DNA from: Psychrobacter immobilis
GTDB lineage: Bacteria > Pseudomonadota > Gammaproteobacteria > Pseudomonadales > Moraxellaceae
Assembly (NCBI GenBank): GCA_904846265.1
Contig: CAJHAA010000002.1
Location: 310,001 to 374,000, forward strand
Direction of reading: 5' to 3'
Length of the DNA: 64,000 bases
Part shown: one piece after another, positions 1 through 8,822 of the stretch
How the letters are laid out: each line of letters starts with the position of its first letter
Position numbering within the stretch: position 1 is the stretch's first letter
Notes under the pieces: generated by a model
Told to the model about the DNA's origin: nothing
The model's input: the letters and a program-made list of their open reading frames with translations, nothing else
Database searches by the model: none
Position numbers and translations under genes: made by a program

Positions 1-268
1 TGCCATCACCGAAACTGTTATTGACCAAATACTCAGCAAATTCTGGCGCGGTCAGTGCCAGTTCGGCATTTTTATTCATGTGCGTACGTCGTTTCATAAA
101 AGTATTGACGATACGTAGATGTTTGCTTTCTTCAGGCTCACTCTCATTACTAATACGGGATTCAATGTCAATATCAGTATTGCTTTCGGTATTAGTGCTG
201 AGGACTTTTTGCTCATCAGTAGTATTCGTACTATCGATGTGATCATTAATATCAGGATGTTGACTCAT
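1..268 (-). CDS. trmB: Partial tRNA (guanine-N7)-methyltransferase, N-terminal part
   Basis: The first 89 codons of a minus-strand gene that runs off the left edge. The first ~48 residues are polar, rich in Ser, Asp, Thr and Glu, with no recognisable domain. They are followed by [20 protein letters not shown], which resembles the 'R-x-I-x-(S/T)-F-x-x-R-x-x-R-x-(T/N)-K' entry segment of TrmB, just before its SAM-binding domain. TrmB makes m7G46 in tRNA in the cytoplasm. The SAM-binding and catalytic parts lie outside the window, so the call rests on one short segment. The start chosen is ATG at 268; the Shine-Dalgarno upstream is weak. The low-complexity N-terminal extension is longer than in Escherichia coli TrmB. 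Confidence 0.55.
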   Translation of the reverse strand, partial: MSQHPDINDHIDSTNTTDEQKVLSTNTESNTDIDIESRISNESEPEESKHLRIVNTFMKRRTHMNKNAELALTAPEFAEYLVNNSFGDG

Positions 269-566
269 AGGATTGACAAGGCTTCATAAAATGGGTGATG
301 TATGCTTATTATAAGTTAAATCTATACAGCTGTGAACGCACAATCCTTTTTTAATATTGTTATCGCTGATCCAGCATAAAAGAGTGAAAGCGTTGACCTT
401 GTTTGACGTATCACATATAGATTGCCATTCGGCTGCCTTGACGCTCTTTTACATTGAATTAGCGGTATTTATCTGTCGTTTTACTGTTCTGCACATCGGT
501 TTTGGCGTTATCATATAAAGTGAGTAATGGATTTAAATTTTTCTTCATCGTTAATAGGGGTCATCT

Positions 567-1496
567 ATGCTATTTATCGAGACGGATTCGCCGCCCCCTT
601 TTTATCAAGAACAGCTGACTCCTGCTAAGCGTACACAACTTGATAAATGGTTTATCGGTCACCGTAGCCAGCATTATTATCTGAAACGTTTTGAGCAGTT
701 CGATACGCAAGGTTATCTGTCGCCAAAATGGCATTGGGCAGCATTTTTTGTGACGTTTCCTTGGCTCCTCTATCGCAAACGCTATATGGATGCGATTGTC
801 TATAGCGTAGCAGGCTGGTCGTTTATTCAGCTTAATGTGGCACTGGTATTGGTTGCGTTTGAATTTTTGGCAATGCCCTTTATCCCTGATGCTTACCAGA
901 TGGCGACACGCATAGGTATTGCCGCGATCATTTGGTTATTTTGGTCATTTATGGTGGCGCGTTGGACGGATGCGTATTATTACCGCATGGCGCGACGTGA
1001 GATTGCGGATGCTATCGATGATTATCCGCGTGATGAAGCAGCGCAAAAGGCGCATCTGCGCCGAGAAGGCGGGGTCAGTCTATTTGGGCTAGGATTGGGG
1101 TTTGGTATTTTTGCCTTTGCTTTAATGGTCATTAAGATACAGTTTCTGCCAATTATTGCCAAGCCAAAAGCCAATGAAGTGCTGTTCGATGCGTATGATA
1201 TAGCCAAAACGGCACAAAATCGTGTGGCACTGATTTATCAACAGACAGGGCAATGTCCAATGGATTTGCCTATCGATACAGGCACTCAGCAGATACGAAT
1301 TGATATCGATAAAGAGGCCGCTGGCGTAGTAGAAACGGATTGTGCAGTCATTGCGACCATACAAAATGTTCAGTTCCCTATCCGCTATCTAAATCAGCAG
1401 ACACTGGTTTTTTACCATGTGCCAGACAGCGATAGTTGGAACTGTACAAGTTCACTAAATAAGAAACTGGCACCAGCAAGCTGTATGCCCGATTAG
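567..1496 (+). CDS. DUF2628-like membrane protein with a C-terminal type IV pilin-like domain
   Basis: 309 residues; start ATG has AGGGG 6 nt upstream. Residues ~45-135 carry aromatic-rich hydrophobic segments and resemble the DUF2628 family (short membrane domain with W/Y-rich loops). A further membrane helix at ~173-195 (GLGLGFGIFAFALMVIKIQF) leads into a ~110-residue tail. That tail looks like the globular part of a type IV pilin: an alpha1-C-like helix (DIAKTAQNRVALIYQQTGQC), beta-rich sequence, then a W-N-C-T-S-S-x-N-x-K-x-x-P-x-S-C ending like the disulfide loop of PilA-type pilins. There is no prepilin peptidase site (G-F-x-x-x-E), so it should not be assembled as an ordinary pilin. 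The function is unknown; a role in sensing or in pilus biology would be inference. It converges with the antiporter gene downstream. Confidence 0.75.
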   Translation: MLFIETDSPPPFYQEQLTPAKRTQLDKWFIGHRSQHYYLKRFEQFDTQGYLSPKWHWAAFFVTFPWLLYRKRYMDAIVYSVAGWSFIQLNVALVLVAFEFLAMPFIPDAYQMATRIGIAAIIWLFWSFMVARWTDAYYYRMARREIADAIDDYPRDEAAQKAHLRREGGVSLFGLGLGFGIFAFALMVIKIQFLPIIAKPKANEVLFDAYDIAKTAQNRVALIYQQTGQCPMDLPIDTGTQQIRIDIDKEAAGVVETDCAVIATIQNVQFPIRYLNQQTLVFYHVPDSDSWNCTSSLNKKLAPASCMPD

Positions 1497-1500
1497 GGCA

Positions 1501-1548
1501 TGTTTGATGATTTAACCATGACACTGACTATTTGTGAATCATCAAACA
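1501..1548. terminator. 12-bp perfect inverted repeat between convergent genes
   Basis: TGTTTGATGATT (1501-1512) is the exact reverse complement of AATCATCAAACA (1537-1548), with a 24-nt loop. It lies between the convergent DUF2628/pilin-like gene and the antiporter gene, five bases after the first stop codon. There is no convincing T-run on either side, so it may be a bidirectional transcript-end stem rather than a classical intrinsic terminator. Confidence 0.5.
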
Positions 1549-1569
1549 CGCTTTAAAATATATAAATAT

Positions 1570-3456
1570 TTAGGTGTTAGAGTCAGTTGCAACATCGTCC
1601 TTTTTATCAACGGGTGTTGCTTTACTTTTTAGCGCGTCATAAAAATCTGTTAAGTCCATTTTTCGGGCTTTATCAATGTCTTCATCAAACAAGCTTTCTA
1701 GCTCTGCCATCGCTGATTGTGCGGATTCAATCATGCTGGCTTCATCATCGTAGATCGCTTGCTGACGTTCAATCAAGTCATCGTCGTAATCGCGGAAGGT
1801 TTGCACCGTCTCGCGCGCTTTTTCTGGTGAGATGCCAAGCAGTTGTAGCGACTCACGCGACATATCCAAGGATGATAGGTAAGTCTCACGCCAAATATGA
1901 CGCACACCGACCTCACGCAATCGATAATAATGCTGACGGTCACGTGCCCGTGCCAAGACAATCAAGTCTGGATAGTTTTTACGTAAGTATTGAGCCGTGG
2001 TGATAGAGCGCTCTAAATCATCGATGGCTAAAATAAACACACGGGCTTTTTTAATACCAGCCGCGCGCAATATCTCAGGGTTTTTTGGGTCGCCGTAATA
2101 GACTTGGTTACCAAATTTACGCACGAAATCGACGCGATTCGCTGAGCGTTCAATGGCGGTAAATTCGATGTTATGCATGCGTAGTACACGACCGATAATC
2201 TGACCGACGCGCCCAAAGCCAGCAATAATAACCTGATGTTCATGATCGGGGATGGCATCGTATTCGCGGCTGGGTTTGCTTTTGGCAAATAAAGGCTCAC
2301 CGATTTTCTCAAGTAACAAAAATGCCAGTGGTGTGAGCGCCATGGAGATAGTGACGATAAGGTTCAGGGTGTTGGCAAGCTCAGGTCGCAACACATTTTG
2401 AGCAGTAGCGACACTGAATAAAACAAAAGCAAATTCACCACCTTGAGCGAGCGTCACACCCAGTCTGATACTGGTTGGCCAGCGATTGCCTGATATCTTT
2501 GCAATGGCGGTAATGACACCAAATTTGATAGCCATCAATGCCATTGCACAGCCAATGATAAACATAGGTTTTGCCAAGATAAGTTTGACATCAGTCAGCA
2601 TACCGACCGACATAAAAAATAAGCCAAGTAGCAACCCTTTAAACGGCTCAATACTGGCTTCTAGCTCATGGCGATACTCAGAATCTGCGAGCAGTACCCC
2701 TGTCAAAAAAGCACCCAATGCCATCGATAAACCAATTTGACCCATCAAAATAGACACACCCATCACGATAAATAGCGCAACGGCGGTCAGCAGTTCTGAT
2801 GCACCACTAGAGGCTACAAACTTAAAGAAGGGACGAACGACATAACGACTAGCAAAAATCAGTCCAGCAAAAACCGCAAAAACTTTGCCAAAATAAATCA
2901 AATCATAACTTTGTTCGCGCACCCCTGATAGGAAAGGAATGACGGCTAGCAAAGGGATAACCGCAATATCTTGGAATAATAAAATCGTGAACGCTTCACG
3001 ACCGTGGGTGCTAGAAAGCTGCTGTTTTTCAGTCAGTATTTGTAGTACAAAAGCTGTGGACGACAAGGCAAGGCCAAAACCGACGATAAAAGCAGTATCG
3101 AGCTGTAAGCCAAAAATTTGATGTAACAGCCCCATTAATAATGTGCCAGTCAGACCAACTTGCAAACCACCGAGGACAAATATCGAACGCCGCAGTGCCC
3201 ATAATCGTGAGGGTTGCAGCTCAAGTCCGATAATGAATAGCAGCATGACCACGCCAAACTCAGAGAAGTGCAACAAGCTCTCAGCATCGCCTGCGACGTC
3301 CAGACCACTGGGCCCCAATATCAATCCTGTAATGAGATAACCTAAGACCGTCGCAATGCCAAAACGTTTACCAAGGGGTACAAAGAGCAGGGCTGCTCCT
3401 AAGAAGATTGTAGCTTGTAACATTAAATTTGGTGAGCCGGTGGCGGCAGCGAACAT
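1570..3456 (-). CDS. Monovalent cation:proton antiporter-2 (KefB/KefC type) with TrkA-N domain
   Basis: 628 residues. The N-terminal ~385 residues form a Na+/H+ exchanger-type CPA2 membrane domain with about 12 hydrophobic helices (includes GYLITGLILGPSGLD and LALSSTAFVLQIL). Residues ~400-520 are a Rossmann-fold RCK/TrkA-N domain (VIIAGFGRVGQIIGRVL, a G-x-G-x-x-G nucleotide site). An acidic C-terminal tail of ~100 residues follows. Members exchange K+ or Na+ for protons across the inner membrane, and KefB/C are gated by glutathione adducts; whether this one is glutathione-gated cannot be read here. No KefF/KefG partner gene adjoins it. AAGGA lies 7 nt before the ATG at 3456. It may be cotranscribed with the upstream hypothetical gene (75-bp gap). 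Confidence 0.88.
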   Translation of the reverse strand: MFAAATGSPNLMLQATIFLGAALLFVPLGKRFGIATVLGYLITGLILGPSGLDVAGDAESLLHFSEFGVVMLLFIIGLELQPSRLWALRRSIFVLGGLQVGLTGTLLMGLLHQIFGLQLDTAFIVGFGLALSSTAFVLQILTEKQQLSSTHGREAFTILLFQDIAVIPLLAVIPFLSGVREQSYDLIYFGKVFAVFAGLIFASRYVVRPFFKFVASSGASELLTAVALFIVMGVSILMGQIGLSMALGAFLTGVLLADSEYRHELEASIEPFKGLLLGLFFMSVGMLTDVKLILAKPMFIIGCAMALMAIKFGVITAIAKISGNRWPTSIRLGVTLAQGGEFAFVLFSVATAQNVLRPELANTLNLIVTISMALTPLAFLLLEKIGEPLFAKSKPSREYDAIPDHEHQVIIAGFGRVGQIIGRVLRMHNIEFTAIERSANRVDFVRKFGNQVYYGDPKNPEILRAAGIKKARVFILAIDDLERSITTAQYLRKNYPDLIVLARARDRQHYYRLREVGVRHIWRETYLSSLDMSRESLQLLGISPEKARETVQTFRDYDDDLIERQQAIYDDEASMIESAQSAMAELESLFDEDIDKARKMDLTDFYDALKSKATPVDKKDDVATDSNT

Positions 3457-3531
3457 CTGGAATCCTTAGCAATCATGATAAAATAAGCGTTACAATATGG
3501 GTATAGCAAAAATAAAAAATCTTAGCATACG

Positions 3532-4236
3532 TTATTTTTTACGATAAATCTTCCACACACCATTATCGGCAAGTGGATTGTTATAAGCATCGTTACGGCG
3601 CTTACGCGGGGTCTGGCGACTGTCTACGATTTTGAAATCGGGCAGCGCATGGACGATAAGCCCCGTTCGATAAAAACGCACGCGTTCAGGCTCCAGCATC
3701 TCGCCATTGCTATCACGGCAAAATACATAAGCGCGCAAATCAATAAATTCACGATGCGCCACCAAACGCGCCTCATCATCATTATCAAATACTGCACTCA
3801 TACGCGCAATTTCATCAGCACTATAGTCACCACACTTATCAGTAAGCGCACCGACCGAACCGAAGCTTTTGGATTCTTTTGCACGAGTCTTGGTCAAATG
3901 TAGCCTTTGAACATGATAGATAAATTGCGGTATCTCAAGGCTGGCTGGTAGCGGCAGATGATCGGGCGGTAAATTGGCAGCAGGATAAAACGCCATGGCG
4001 CGCTCAAGCAGATTATGCCAACGCTGCTGATATGCTTGGACTTCGGCAATATTGCCTTCATAAATTGGCATATCACGAACTTGACGCAAAATATCAGGCG
4101 GAAACTGCTCATCTCGAAAGCTAGCAATGTCTTCTTGCAATGTTGATAACAATGCTTTGGCATGCTTTTTACCCTCTGCTGAGATAGGGTCATCAATGTA
4201 GCTTGGAGCAACAAAAGGAGCTGAGCGTCTCGACAT
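3532..4236 (-). CDS. Conserved hypothetical cytoplasmic protein
   Basis: 234 residues, with no signal peptide or membrane segment. The protein is mixed and basic/acidic; the middle (~60-125) contains aromatic and proline-rich sequence, and the C-terminus is strongly basic with an R-K-x-R-R-N patch before a W-K-I-Y-R-K-K end. I do not recognise a family. Codon use matches its neighbours, which supports a real gene. It sits just upstream of the CPA2 antiporter on the same strand, so cotranscription is possible. The Shine-Dalgarno at this ATG is weak. Confidence 0.65.
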   Translation of the reverse strand: MSRRSAPFVAPSYIDDPISAEGKKHAKALLSTLQEDIASFRDEQFPPDILRQVRDMPIYEGNIAEVQAYQQRWHNLLERAMAFYPAANLPPDHLPLPASLEIPQFIYHVQRLHLTKTRAKESKSFGSVGALTDKCGDYSADEIARMSAVFDNDDEARLVAHREFIDLRAYVFCRDSNGEMLEPERVRFYRTGLIVHALPDFKIVDSRQTPRKRRNDAYNNPLADNGVWKIYRKK

Positions 4237-4420
4237 GGCAGAAAATAATCCATTAGTGGTAAATTGGGTGTTTCAGCTTTAAGTATACAGAATTTATATG
4301 AAAAATATGGCGGCGAGGCTAAATTTCCCATCATTTTTAACATGCCATTACAATGCTAAAAATCGGCGTGATATAAGCTTATGTAAAATAAAGCCTGTTT
4401 ATGTCGGCGCATAAGAAGTT

Positions 4421-4612
4421 ATGTTCATGTACGATGATTCGTCCGTTGATAGTAAGTTGCGCGGATTATTGAAGACTTTTAGCAAAATAATTTTAAGGGT
4501 TTTCGCGGCAGGACTGGCGCTGTTATTTGGATTTTGGTTGCTAGTTGCGTCATATATGGCAGCTGGTTATTTGACATCTGATTATGTAACGCACATCAGG
4601 ACTGACGCATGA
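4421..4612 (+). CDS. Small membrane protein, possibly cut short by an in-frame TGA
   Basis: 63 residues with one clear membrane helix at ~29-50 (AAGLALLFGFWLLVASYMAAG). Directly after the TGA stop (4610-4612) the same frame stays open for 27 codons to a TAA at 4694-4696. That stretch encodes a second tryptophan-rich hydrophobic segment (IIFLSLGLGIWLITTLWLMW). So either this is a one-helix protein followed by chance hydrophobic sequence, or a ~91-residue two-helix protein interrupted by a nonsense codon. No family is recognised. It lies alone between two minus-strand genes. Confidence 0.4.
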   Translation: MFMYDDSSVDSKLRGLLKTFSKIILRVFAAGLALLFGFWLLVASYMAAGYLTSDYVTHIRTDA

Positions 4613-4793
4613 GATTTTTGGATTCGAATCATATTCTTATCATTGGGGTTAGGTATTTGGTTAATAACAACGCTTTGGCTAATGTGGTGCATATAACGTT
4701 ATGATTGCCACCACTTGATAAAACGTCGCCAATCAATCATAGGCAACGTTTAAATTGATATTTGAATGAAGAATGGTCCTTCCAATGTTTAAT

Positions 4794-4835
4794 GTCTGAC
4801 TTTCAAAGTCTGATTTTCAATGTCTCATGCTTAAT
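4794..4835. repeat. 14-bp imperfect tandem repeat, about three units
   Basis: Units GTCTGACTTTCAAA (4794-4807), GTCTGATTTTCAAT (4808-4821) and the more diverged GTCTCATGCTTAAT (4822-4835). The last unit overlaps the stop codon of the minus-strand zinc exporter (4831). Similar short-period repeats occur at other gene edges in this window. Confidence 0.75.
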
Positions 4836-6021
4836 GATTGTGACCAATATGATTATTACCCTCTGTTTGTTGTTCTGAGATATCGCAGACCAGCGCATCG
4901 CTATGTGTCTCAGTTTGCGGATGTGATGCGCTTTCTACCTGAATGGTCGCATGATGGATGCCGAGTTCAAGCAAGCTTTGTTCTAAATTGGCAATCAATA
5001 TGCTGGATTCATGAATACTCATCTCACCATCGACAACGACGTGACAAGATAAGGCATTTAGACCACTGGTAATACTCCAAACATGCAAATCATGGACTTC
5101 TTGTACTTGTGGATGGGTAAGCAGTTTTTTTTCGACATCCACTAAGGATATGCCTTCTGGCGTGCCTTCCATCAAAATATGTACGGAATCACGCACAACG
5201 CGATAACCACTAAATAATATCAGTATCGCGACAATCACCGAGGCCGCTGCATCCGCCCAAACCCAGCCGAAGCTCATCATCAAAAGCGCGGCAACAATAG
5301 CGGCAACCGAACCCATTAAGTCACTCAATACATGCAGGTAAGCACTTTGCATATTAAGATTGACCGGTGCTTTACTCGCATTTTTTCCTTGAGTGTCTTC
5401 AAGACTGCCTTTATGACTACCAGCATGACTGTGTCCATGTGCATCTCCACCACGACTGCCTCGATGCATCAGCCAAGCGACCAAAATATTGACCAACATA
5501 CCGATAGTAGCAACGATAAGCATGCCTTGGGTAGCAATTTCAGGCGGTGAATTGAAGCGCTTAATCGCCTCATAAAAAATCATTAGCGCAATAATGACCA
5601 GCGTCGCACCATTGACTGTTGCGACTAAAATCTCAAAGCGTTTATAACCAAACGTCTTTTGATGAGTGGCTGCTTTTTCTCCAATTTTAAATGCCATCAG
5701 AGTGGCGCCAAGTGCGATTGCATCACTGAGCATGTGACCTGCATCAGATAATAGCGCCAAACTGCCAGTCAGCCAGCCACCGATGGCTTCAATAAACATA
5801 TAGCCTGTGATAATGATAAAGCTAAACAGCAAAGTACGCTGATAGCCCTTGGTATCTCGCGGGGCTGTTGTTTGCTCTAAGTGTTCATCGTGATCGTGAG
5901 AGGCTTGATTGTCATGAGTGTAGTTGCTCTCATCATCTTTATGCAGATGGTTAGCCACATTAACAGTATCATTCTGATGAGAATGATTGCCTTGTTCAGC
6001 GTTTGATTTATTTTGACTCAT
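4831..6021 (-). CDS. CDF family zinc/divalent cation exporter (CzcD/ZitB type)
   Basis: 396 residues. An N-terminal cytoplasmic stretch (~1-52) is rich in His, Asp and Asn. Six membrane helices follow (~65-330), with the family metal site L-S-D-A-G-H-M-L-S-D in helix II and a His-rich loop (DAHGHSHAGSHKG) between helices IV and V. A cytoplasmic C-terminal domain (~285-365) carries VHDLHVWSITSGLNALSCHVV, typical of CDF. The tail ends in another His-containing segment. The protein exports Zn2+ (and possibly Cd2+ or Co2+) from the cytoplasm using the proton gradient. It is transcribed alone. No metal-responsive regulator gene adjoins it. Confidence 0.9.
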   Translation of the reverse strand: MSQNKSNAEQGNHSHQNDTVNVANHLHKDDESNYTHDNQASHDHDEHLEQTTAPRDTKGYQRTLLFSFIIITGYMFIEAIGGWLTGSLALLSDAGHMLSDAIALGATLMAFKIGEKAATHQKTFGYKRFEILVATVNGATLVIIALMIFYEAIKRFNSPPEIATQGMLIVATIGMLVNILVAWLMHRGSRGGDAHGHSHAGSHKGSLEDTQGKNASKAPVNLNMQSAYLHVLSDLMGSVAAIVAALLMMSFGWVWADAAASVIVAILILFSGYRVVRDSVHILMEGTPEGISLVDVEKKLLTHPQVQEVHDLHVWSITSGLNALSCHVVVDGEMSIHESSILIANLEQSLLELGIHHATIQVESASHPQTETHSDALVCDISEQQTEGNNHIGHNH

Positions 6022-6288
6022 AACAACACTCAGAATGACAGAAGAGGAAATTTGATTGCTTATAAGGCTGGGCTTGCTGTACGCGGACTAGCCAGATATA
6101 AAGAATTTAGCATATTTAATAAATGCTTGCTGTATCTAGGCAGTAAACCATTGGTTACTATTTCGAATAGCGTTCTTTAGGGTGTGTCCTCAATTCAATC
6201 AACTATCCTCTAAATGGGCACAAGCCCTAGTAGCGGACAGCGATAAAGTGATAATCCGAATTGAAGAGTGATGGTTAGACGTTGGCGG

Positions 6289-8574
6289 CTACCAACCAAC
6301 AGGGTCGATATCCAGGGTCAGCTTCAGATATTTGGCGCTTGGAAGGGCAAGTACAGGCTGCCACCAATGCTGTAATACCCGATGCAATTGCTGTCTGTCT
6401 TTGCCTAAAAGTAGCAGTTGTACGTGGTAACGGCTATTCTTTTTGCTCATTGGTGCATCGATAGGTCCTAGTACGGCGAGATTATGACCATTTGGCAAAA
6501 TGGCAATCGCATCTTTAAGGGCTTGCGTCGTGGCGGCAAGGGTTTTGCCTTCACAGCGTATCAAGGCAGCATAGCTATGCGGTGGTAAACCCATCATTTT
6601 ACGCTCTTGCAATAGCTCGCGAGCAAAAAACAAATAACCATCTTTGACCAGTTTCAATAATAATTCATTGTCTGGTTGCAGCGTTTGAATGAGTACACGA
6701 CCAGATTTATCACCGCGACCGGCACGTCCTGCGACCTGAATCATCAATTGCGCAGTATGTTCCGGCGAGCGAAAGTCGGCGGACAAGAAACCACGATCGG
6801 CGTTTGGTAAGCAGACAAGCGTAACATTAGGGAAATGATGACCTTTGGCGACCATCTGCGTGCCAACCAAGATGGCAGGATTACCTTGATTGATACGCTG
6901 ATAGATATTCTCCCAACTGTCTTTACGTCTGGTGGTATCGCGATCGATTTGGATAATGGGATATAGCTCTTTGCTGGTTTGCGGATTGGCAAAAATCGCA
7001 TGCAGGTTTTCGCTGAGCCTCGTCGTGCCCATCCCTTTGGCATCCAAATTTTGACTGCCACAATCCGGGCAAACTGTCGGAATATAAGCTTGCCAGTCGC
7101 AGTGGTGGCATTTTAAATAGGAGCTACTATAAGCGTTGTGTTGGGACTGGCTATTGTAATGAACGGTTAGATGCGCGTCGCAGCGCGGACAATCTGCTTG
7201 CCAACCGCAAGCTTCGCATAGCAAAACTGGCGCATAGCCGCGACGGTTTAAAAATATTAATACTTGATCGCCCGCTTCTAGCGTTTGCCGTATTGCCCCA
7301 ATCAGCACATCGGTCAGCCCAGTATCATAGCGCGCGCCTTCGTCCGTCGTTTGTTGATGAGTACTTTTCAGGCGCGCATCAATCAGCTGCATGGTTGCAA
7401 GCTTCGCATTACCGGGACGAGTTTGCAGTTGGCACTCCACCAGCTTACCGTCATCGACCAGTTTTAGATGCTCAAGAGATGGCGTCGCCGTACCCAATAC
7501 GACAGGGATATTGGCTTGTAGTCCACGATACAGCGCGACGTCAGCGGCATGATAGCGCAAGGTATCTTGCTGCTTATAAGAACCATCATGCGCTTCATCA
7601 ACGACAATTAAGCCCAAATCTGCAAAGGGATAGAGCACTGCTGAGCGCGTGCCAATAATGATTTGAGCATGACCGGTACGGCAATCTTGCCAACCTTGTA
7701 AGCGATGAGTATTGTTCATGCCAGAATGCAATAAGACAATGTGAGCGGCAAAGCGACTGGCGAAACGCGCACGCGTTTGCGGTGTCAATCCAATCTCTGG
7801 TACCAAAATCAATACCTGCTTGCCAGCGTCCAATACGGCTTGCATCGCTTGCAGATAGACTTCTGTCTTGCCACTACCAGTGATGCCATTTAATAAAAAT
7901 CCCGTGTAGCGATTGGCTTCATGAGCCGCAATAATGGCGGTAACGGCGAGTTGTTGCTCGTCATTGAGATCAAGGGGCATTTTTGCTAATTTAACAGGCG
8001 CAGGTGCTTGTTTGGTCTGAATATAGCGCTCGATTAAACCTTTGTCTTCGAGCGCCTTTAAAAAACTCCTCTCCATGCCCTCTAGTAATAAAACATCTTC
8101 ACTCGCGCCGCGCTCGCCATGCAGCTTAAGCATATCAAATTGTTGTTTTTGTTTTTTGGCGTTGGCACGAAAGTCATCGTCGCTTACCTGCGGCAAAATT
8201 CGCCAATGGGTAATCAGTAAATCCAGCGGCTTACCTTGACGAACGAGCGTTGGCAGCATGACTGCTAAAACGTCACCAAGCGGGTAGTGATAATAACGCG
8301 CCAGCCAATGTGCCAGCTTTAGCATACTGGCGTCCAAAATAGGCTCAGCATCTAAGCATTTATTGATAGGTTTTAGCTTATTAAGTGGCACGCTGCTATT
8401 TGCTTCTGGAATATGAGCGACGACGATACCGATTAAAGTTTGACGACCAAAGGATACTTCGACACGGCAGCCAATATGAGGTAAAGAAGGGCTTGAGAAG
8501 GCGTTTATATCTGCTGGTATGCTATAGTCAAATCCCCGATAAAGGGGCACGGGTAGAGCAACTTGTACCAACAT
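6289..8574 (-). CDS. priA: Primosomal protein N' (replication restart helicase PriA)
   Basis: A 3'-to-5' DNA helicase that recognises stalled forks and reloads DnaB. Order: 3'-DNA-binding N-terminal domain starting LVQVALPVPLYRGFDYSIP, helicase core with Walker A (GITGSGKTEVYLQAM) and Walker B/DEAH (VVDEAHDGSYKQQ), a zinc-binding block with eight cysteines (CEAC..CPRC..CHHC..CPDC), then helicase motifs V-VI (VGTQMVAKGHHFPNV, QVAGRAGRG). I place the start at ATG 8574, giving 761 residues, because E. coli PriA also begins a few residues before the ALPVPL segment. The open frame extends to an ATG at 8700, but that extra part translates a tandem DNA repeat and starts inside a hairpin. Confidence 0.95.
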   Translation of the reverse strand: MLVQVALPVPLYRGFDYSIPADINAFSSPSLPHIGCRVEVSFGRQTLIGIVVAHIPEANSSVPLNKLKPINKCLDAEPILDASMLKLAHWLARYYHYPLGDVLAVMLPTLVRQGKPLDLLITHWRILPQVSDDDFRANAKKQKQQFDMLKLHGERGASEDVLLLEGMERSFLKALEDKGLIERYIQTKQAPAPVKLAKMPLDLNDEQQLAVTAIIAAHEANRYTGFLLNGITGSGKTEVYLQAMQAVLDAGKQVLILVPEIGLTPQTRARFASRFAAHIVLLHSGMNNTHRLQGWQDCRTGHAQIIIGTRSAVLYPFADLGLIVVDEAHDGSYKQQDTLRYHAADVALYRGLQANIPVVLGTATPSLEHLKLVDDGKLVECQLQTRPGNAKLATMQLIDARLKSTHQQTTDEGARYDTGLTDVLIGAIRQTLEAGDQVLIFLNRRGYAPVLLCEACGWQADCPRCDAHLTVHYNSQSQHNAYSSSYLKCHHCDWQAYIPTVCPDCGSQNLDAKGMGTTRLSENLHAIFANPQTSKELYPIIQIDRDTTRRKDSWENIYQRINQGNPAILVGTQMVAKGHHFPNVTLVCLPNADRGFLSADFRSPEHTAQLMIQVAGRAGRGDKSGRVLIQTLQPDNELLLKLVKDGYLFFARELLQERKMMGLPPHSYAALIRCEGKTLAATTQALKDAIAILPNGHNLAVLGPIDAPMSKKNSRYHVQLLLLGKDRQQLHRVLQHWWQPVLALPSAKYLKLTLDIDPVGW

Positions 8575-8586
8575 AGAATGCGTTCC

Positions 8587-8660
8587 CAGTTTCAGGTAAA
8601 TGGTTTTTGGATAAACAGTTTTTAGATAAATGGTCTTTAGATAACCAGCTTTTAGATATC
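8587..8660. repeat. 15-bp imperfect tandem repeat, five units, upstream of priA
   Basis: A 14-nt first unit (8587-8600) then TGGTTTTTGGATAAA, CAGTTTTTAGATAAA, TGGTCTTTAGATAAC and CAGCTTTTAGATATC, at 8601, 8616, 8631 and 8646. Units alternate TGG- and CAG-starts, so a 30-bp higher order is visible. The array ends 12 bp before the priA start on the minus strand. The unit is a multiple of three and keeps the priA frame open, encoding Y-L-K-x-x repeats if it were translated. Confidence 0.85.
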
Positions 8661-8691
8661 TAGATTGTAATATTGATAAGAATAATAGCAA

Positions 8692-8719
8692 TAAGCCCAA
8701 ATATTGATATTTGGGCTTA
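8692..8719 (-). terminator. 13-bp perfect hairpin downstream of ridA
   Basis: TAAGCCCAAATAT (8692-8704) pairs exactly with ATATTTGGGCTTA (8707-8719), with a 2-nt apparent loop. It lies ~100 bp after the ridA stop in the ridA direction. The T-run after it is weak (ATTGCTATTATT), so termination is likely but not certain. Confidence 0.5.
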
Positions 8720-8822
8720 CTCTGGCCTTACTTTTTAGCAGTGGCTTTTTTGGCGTAATGACTTGAGAATTAAGTGCGTCTATGTATTAAGCCTTACTAT
8801 TTACATGATGATATGGCTTAAG

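Noticed and set aside
3894..4343. 149-codon minus-strand frame overlapping the hypothetical gene at 3532-4236
   Set aside because: Same strand, different frame; codon use and composition favour the longer frame at 3532-4236.
4618..4632. GGATTCGAATCAT, resembling a tRNA T-arm
   Set aside because: No acceptor, D or anticodon stems can be formed around it; it lies in the open frame after the small membrane gene.
6180..6265. GGGTGTGTCC with nearby CTCAATTC ... GAATTGAAG words, like a transposon end
   Set aside because: Inverted words are short, no target duplication is visible and there is no transposase remnant.
8575..8700. N-terminal extension of PriA from ATG 8700
   Set aside because: The extra residues translate a tandem DNA repeat, the ATG lies in a hairpin, and the family start is at ATG 8574.
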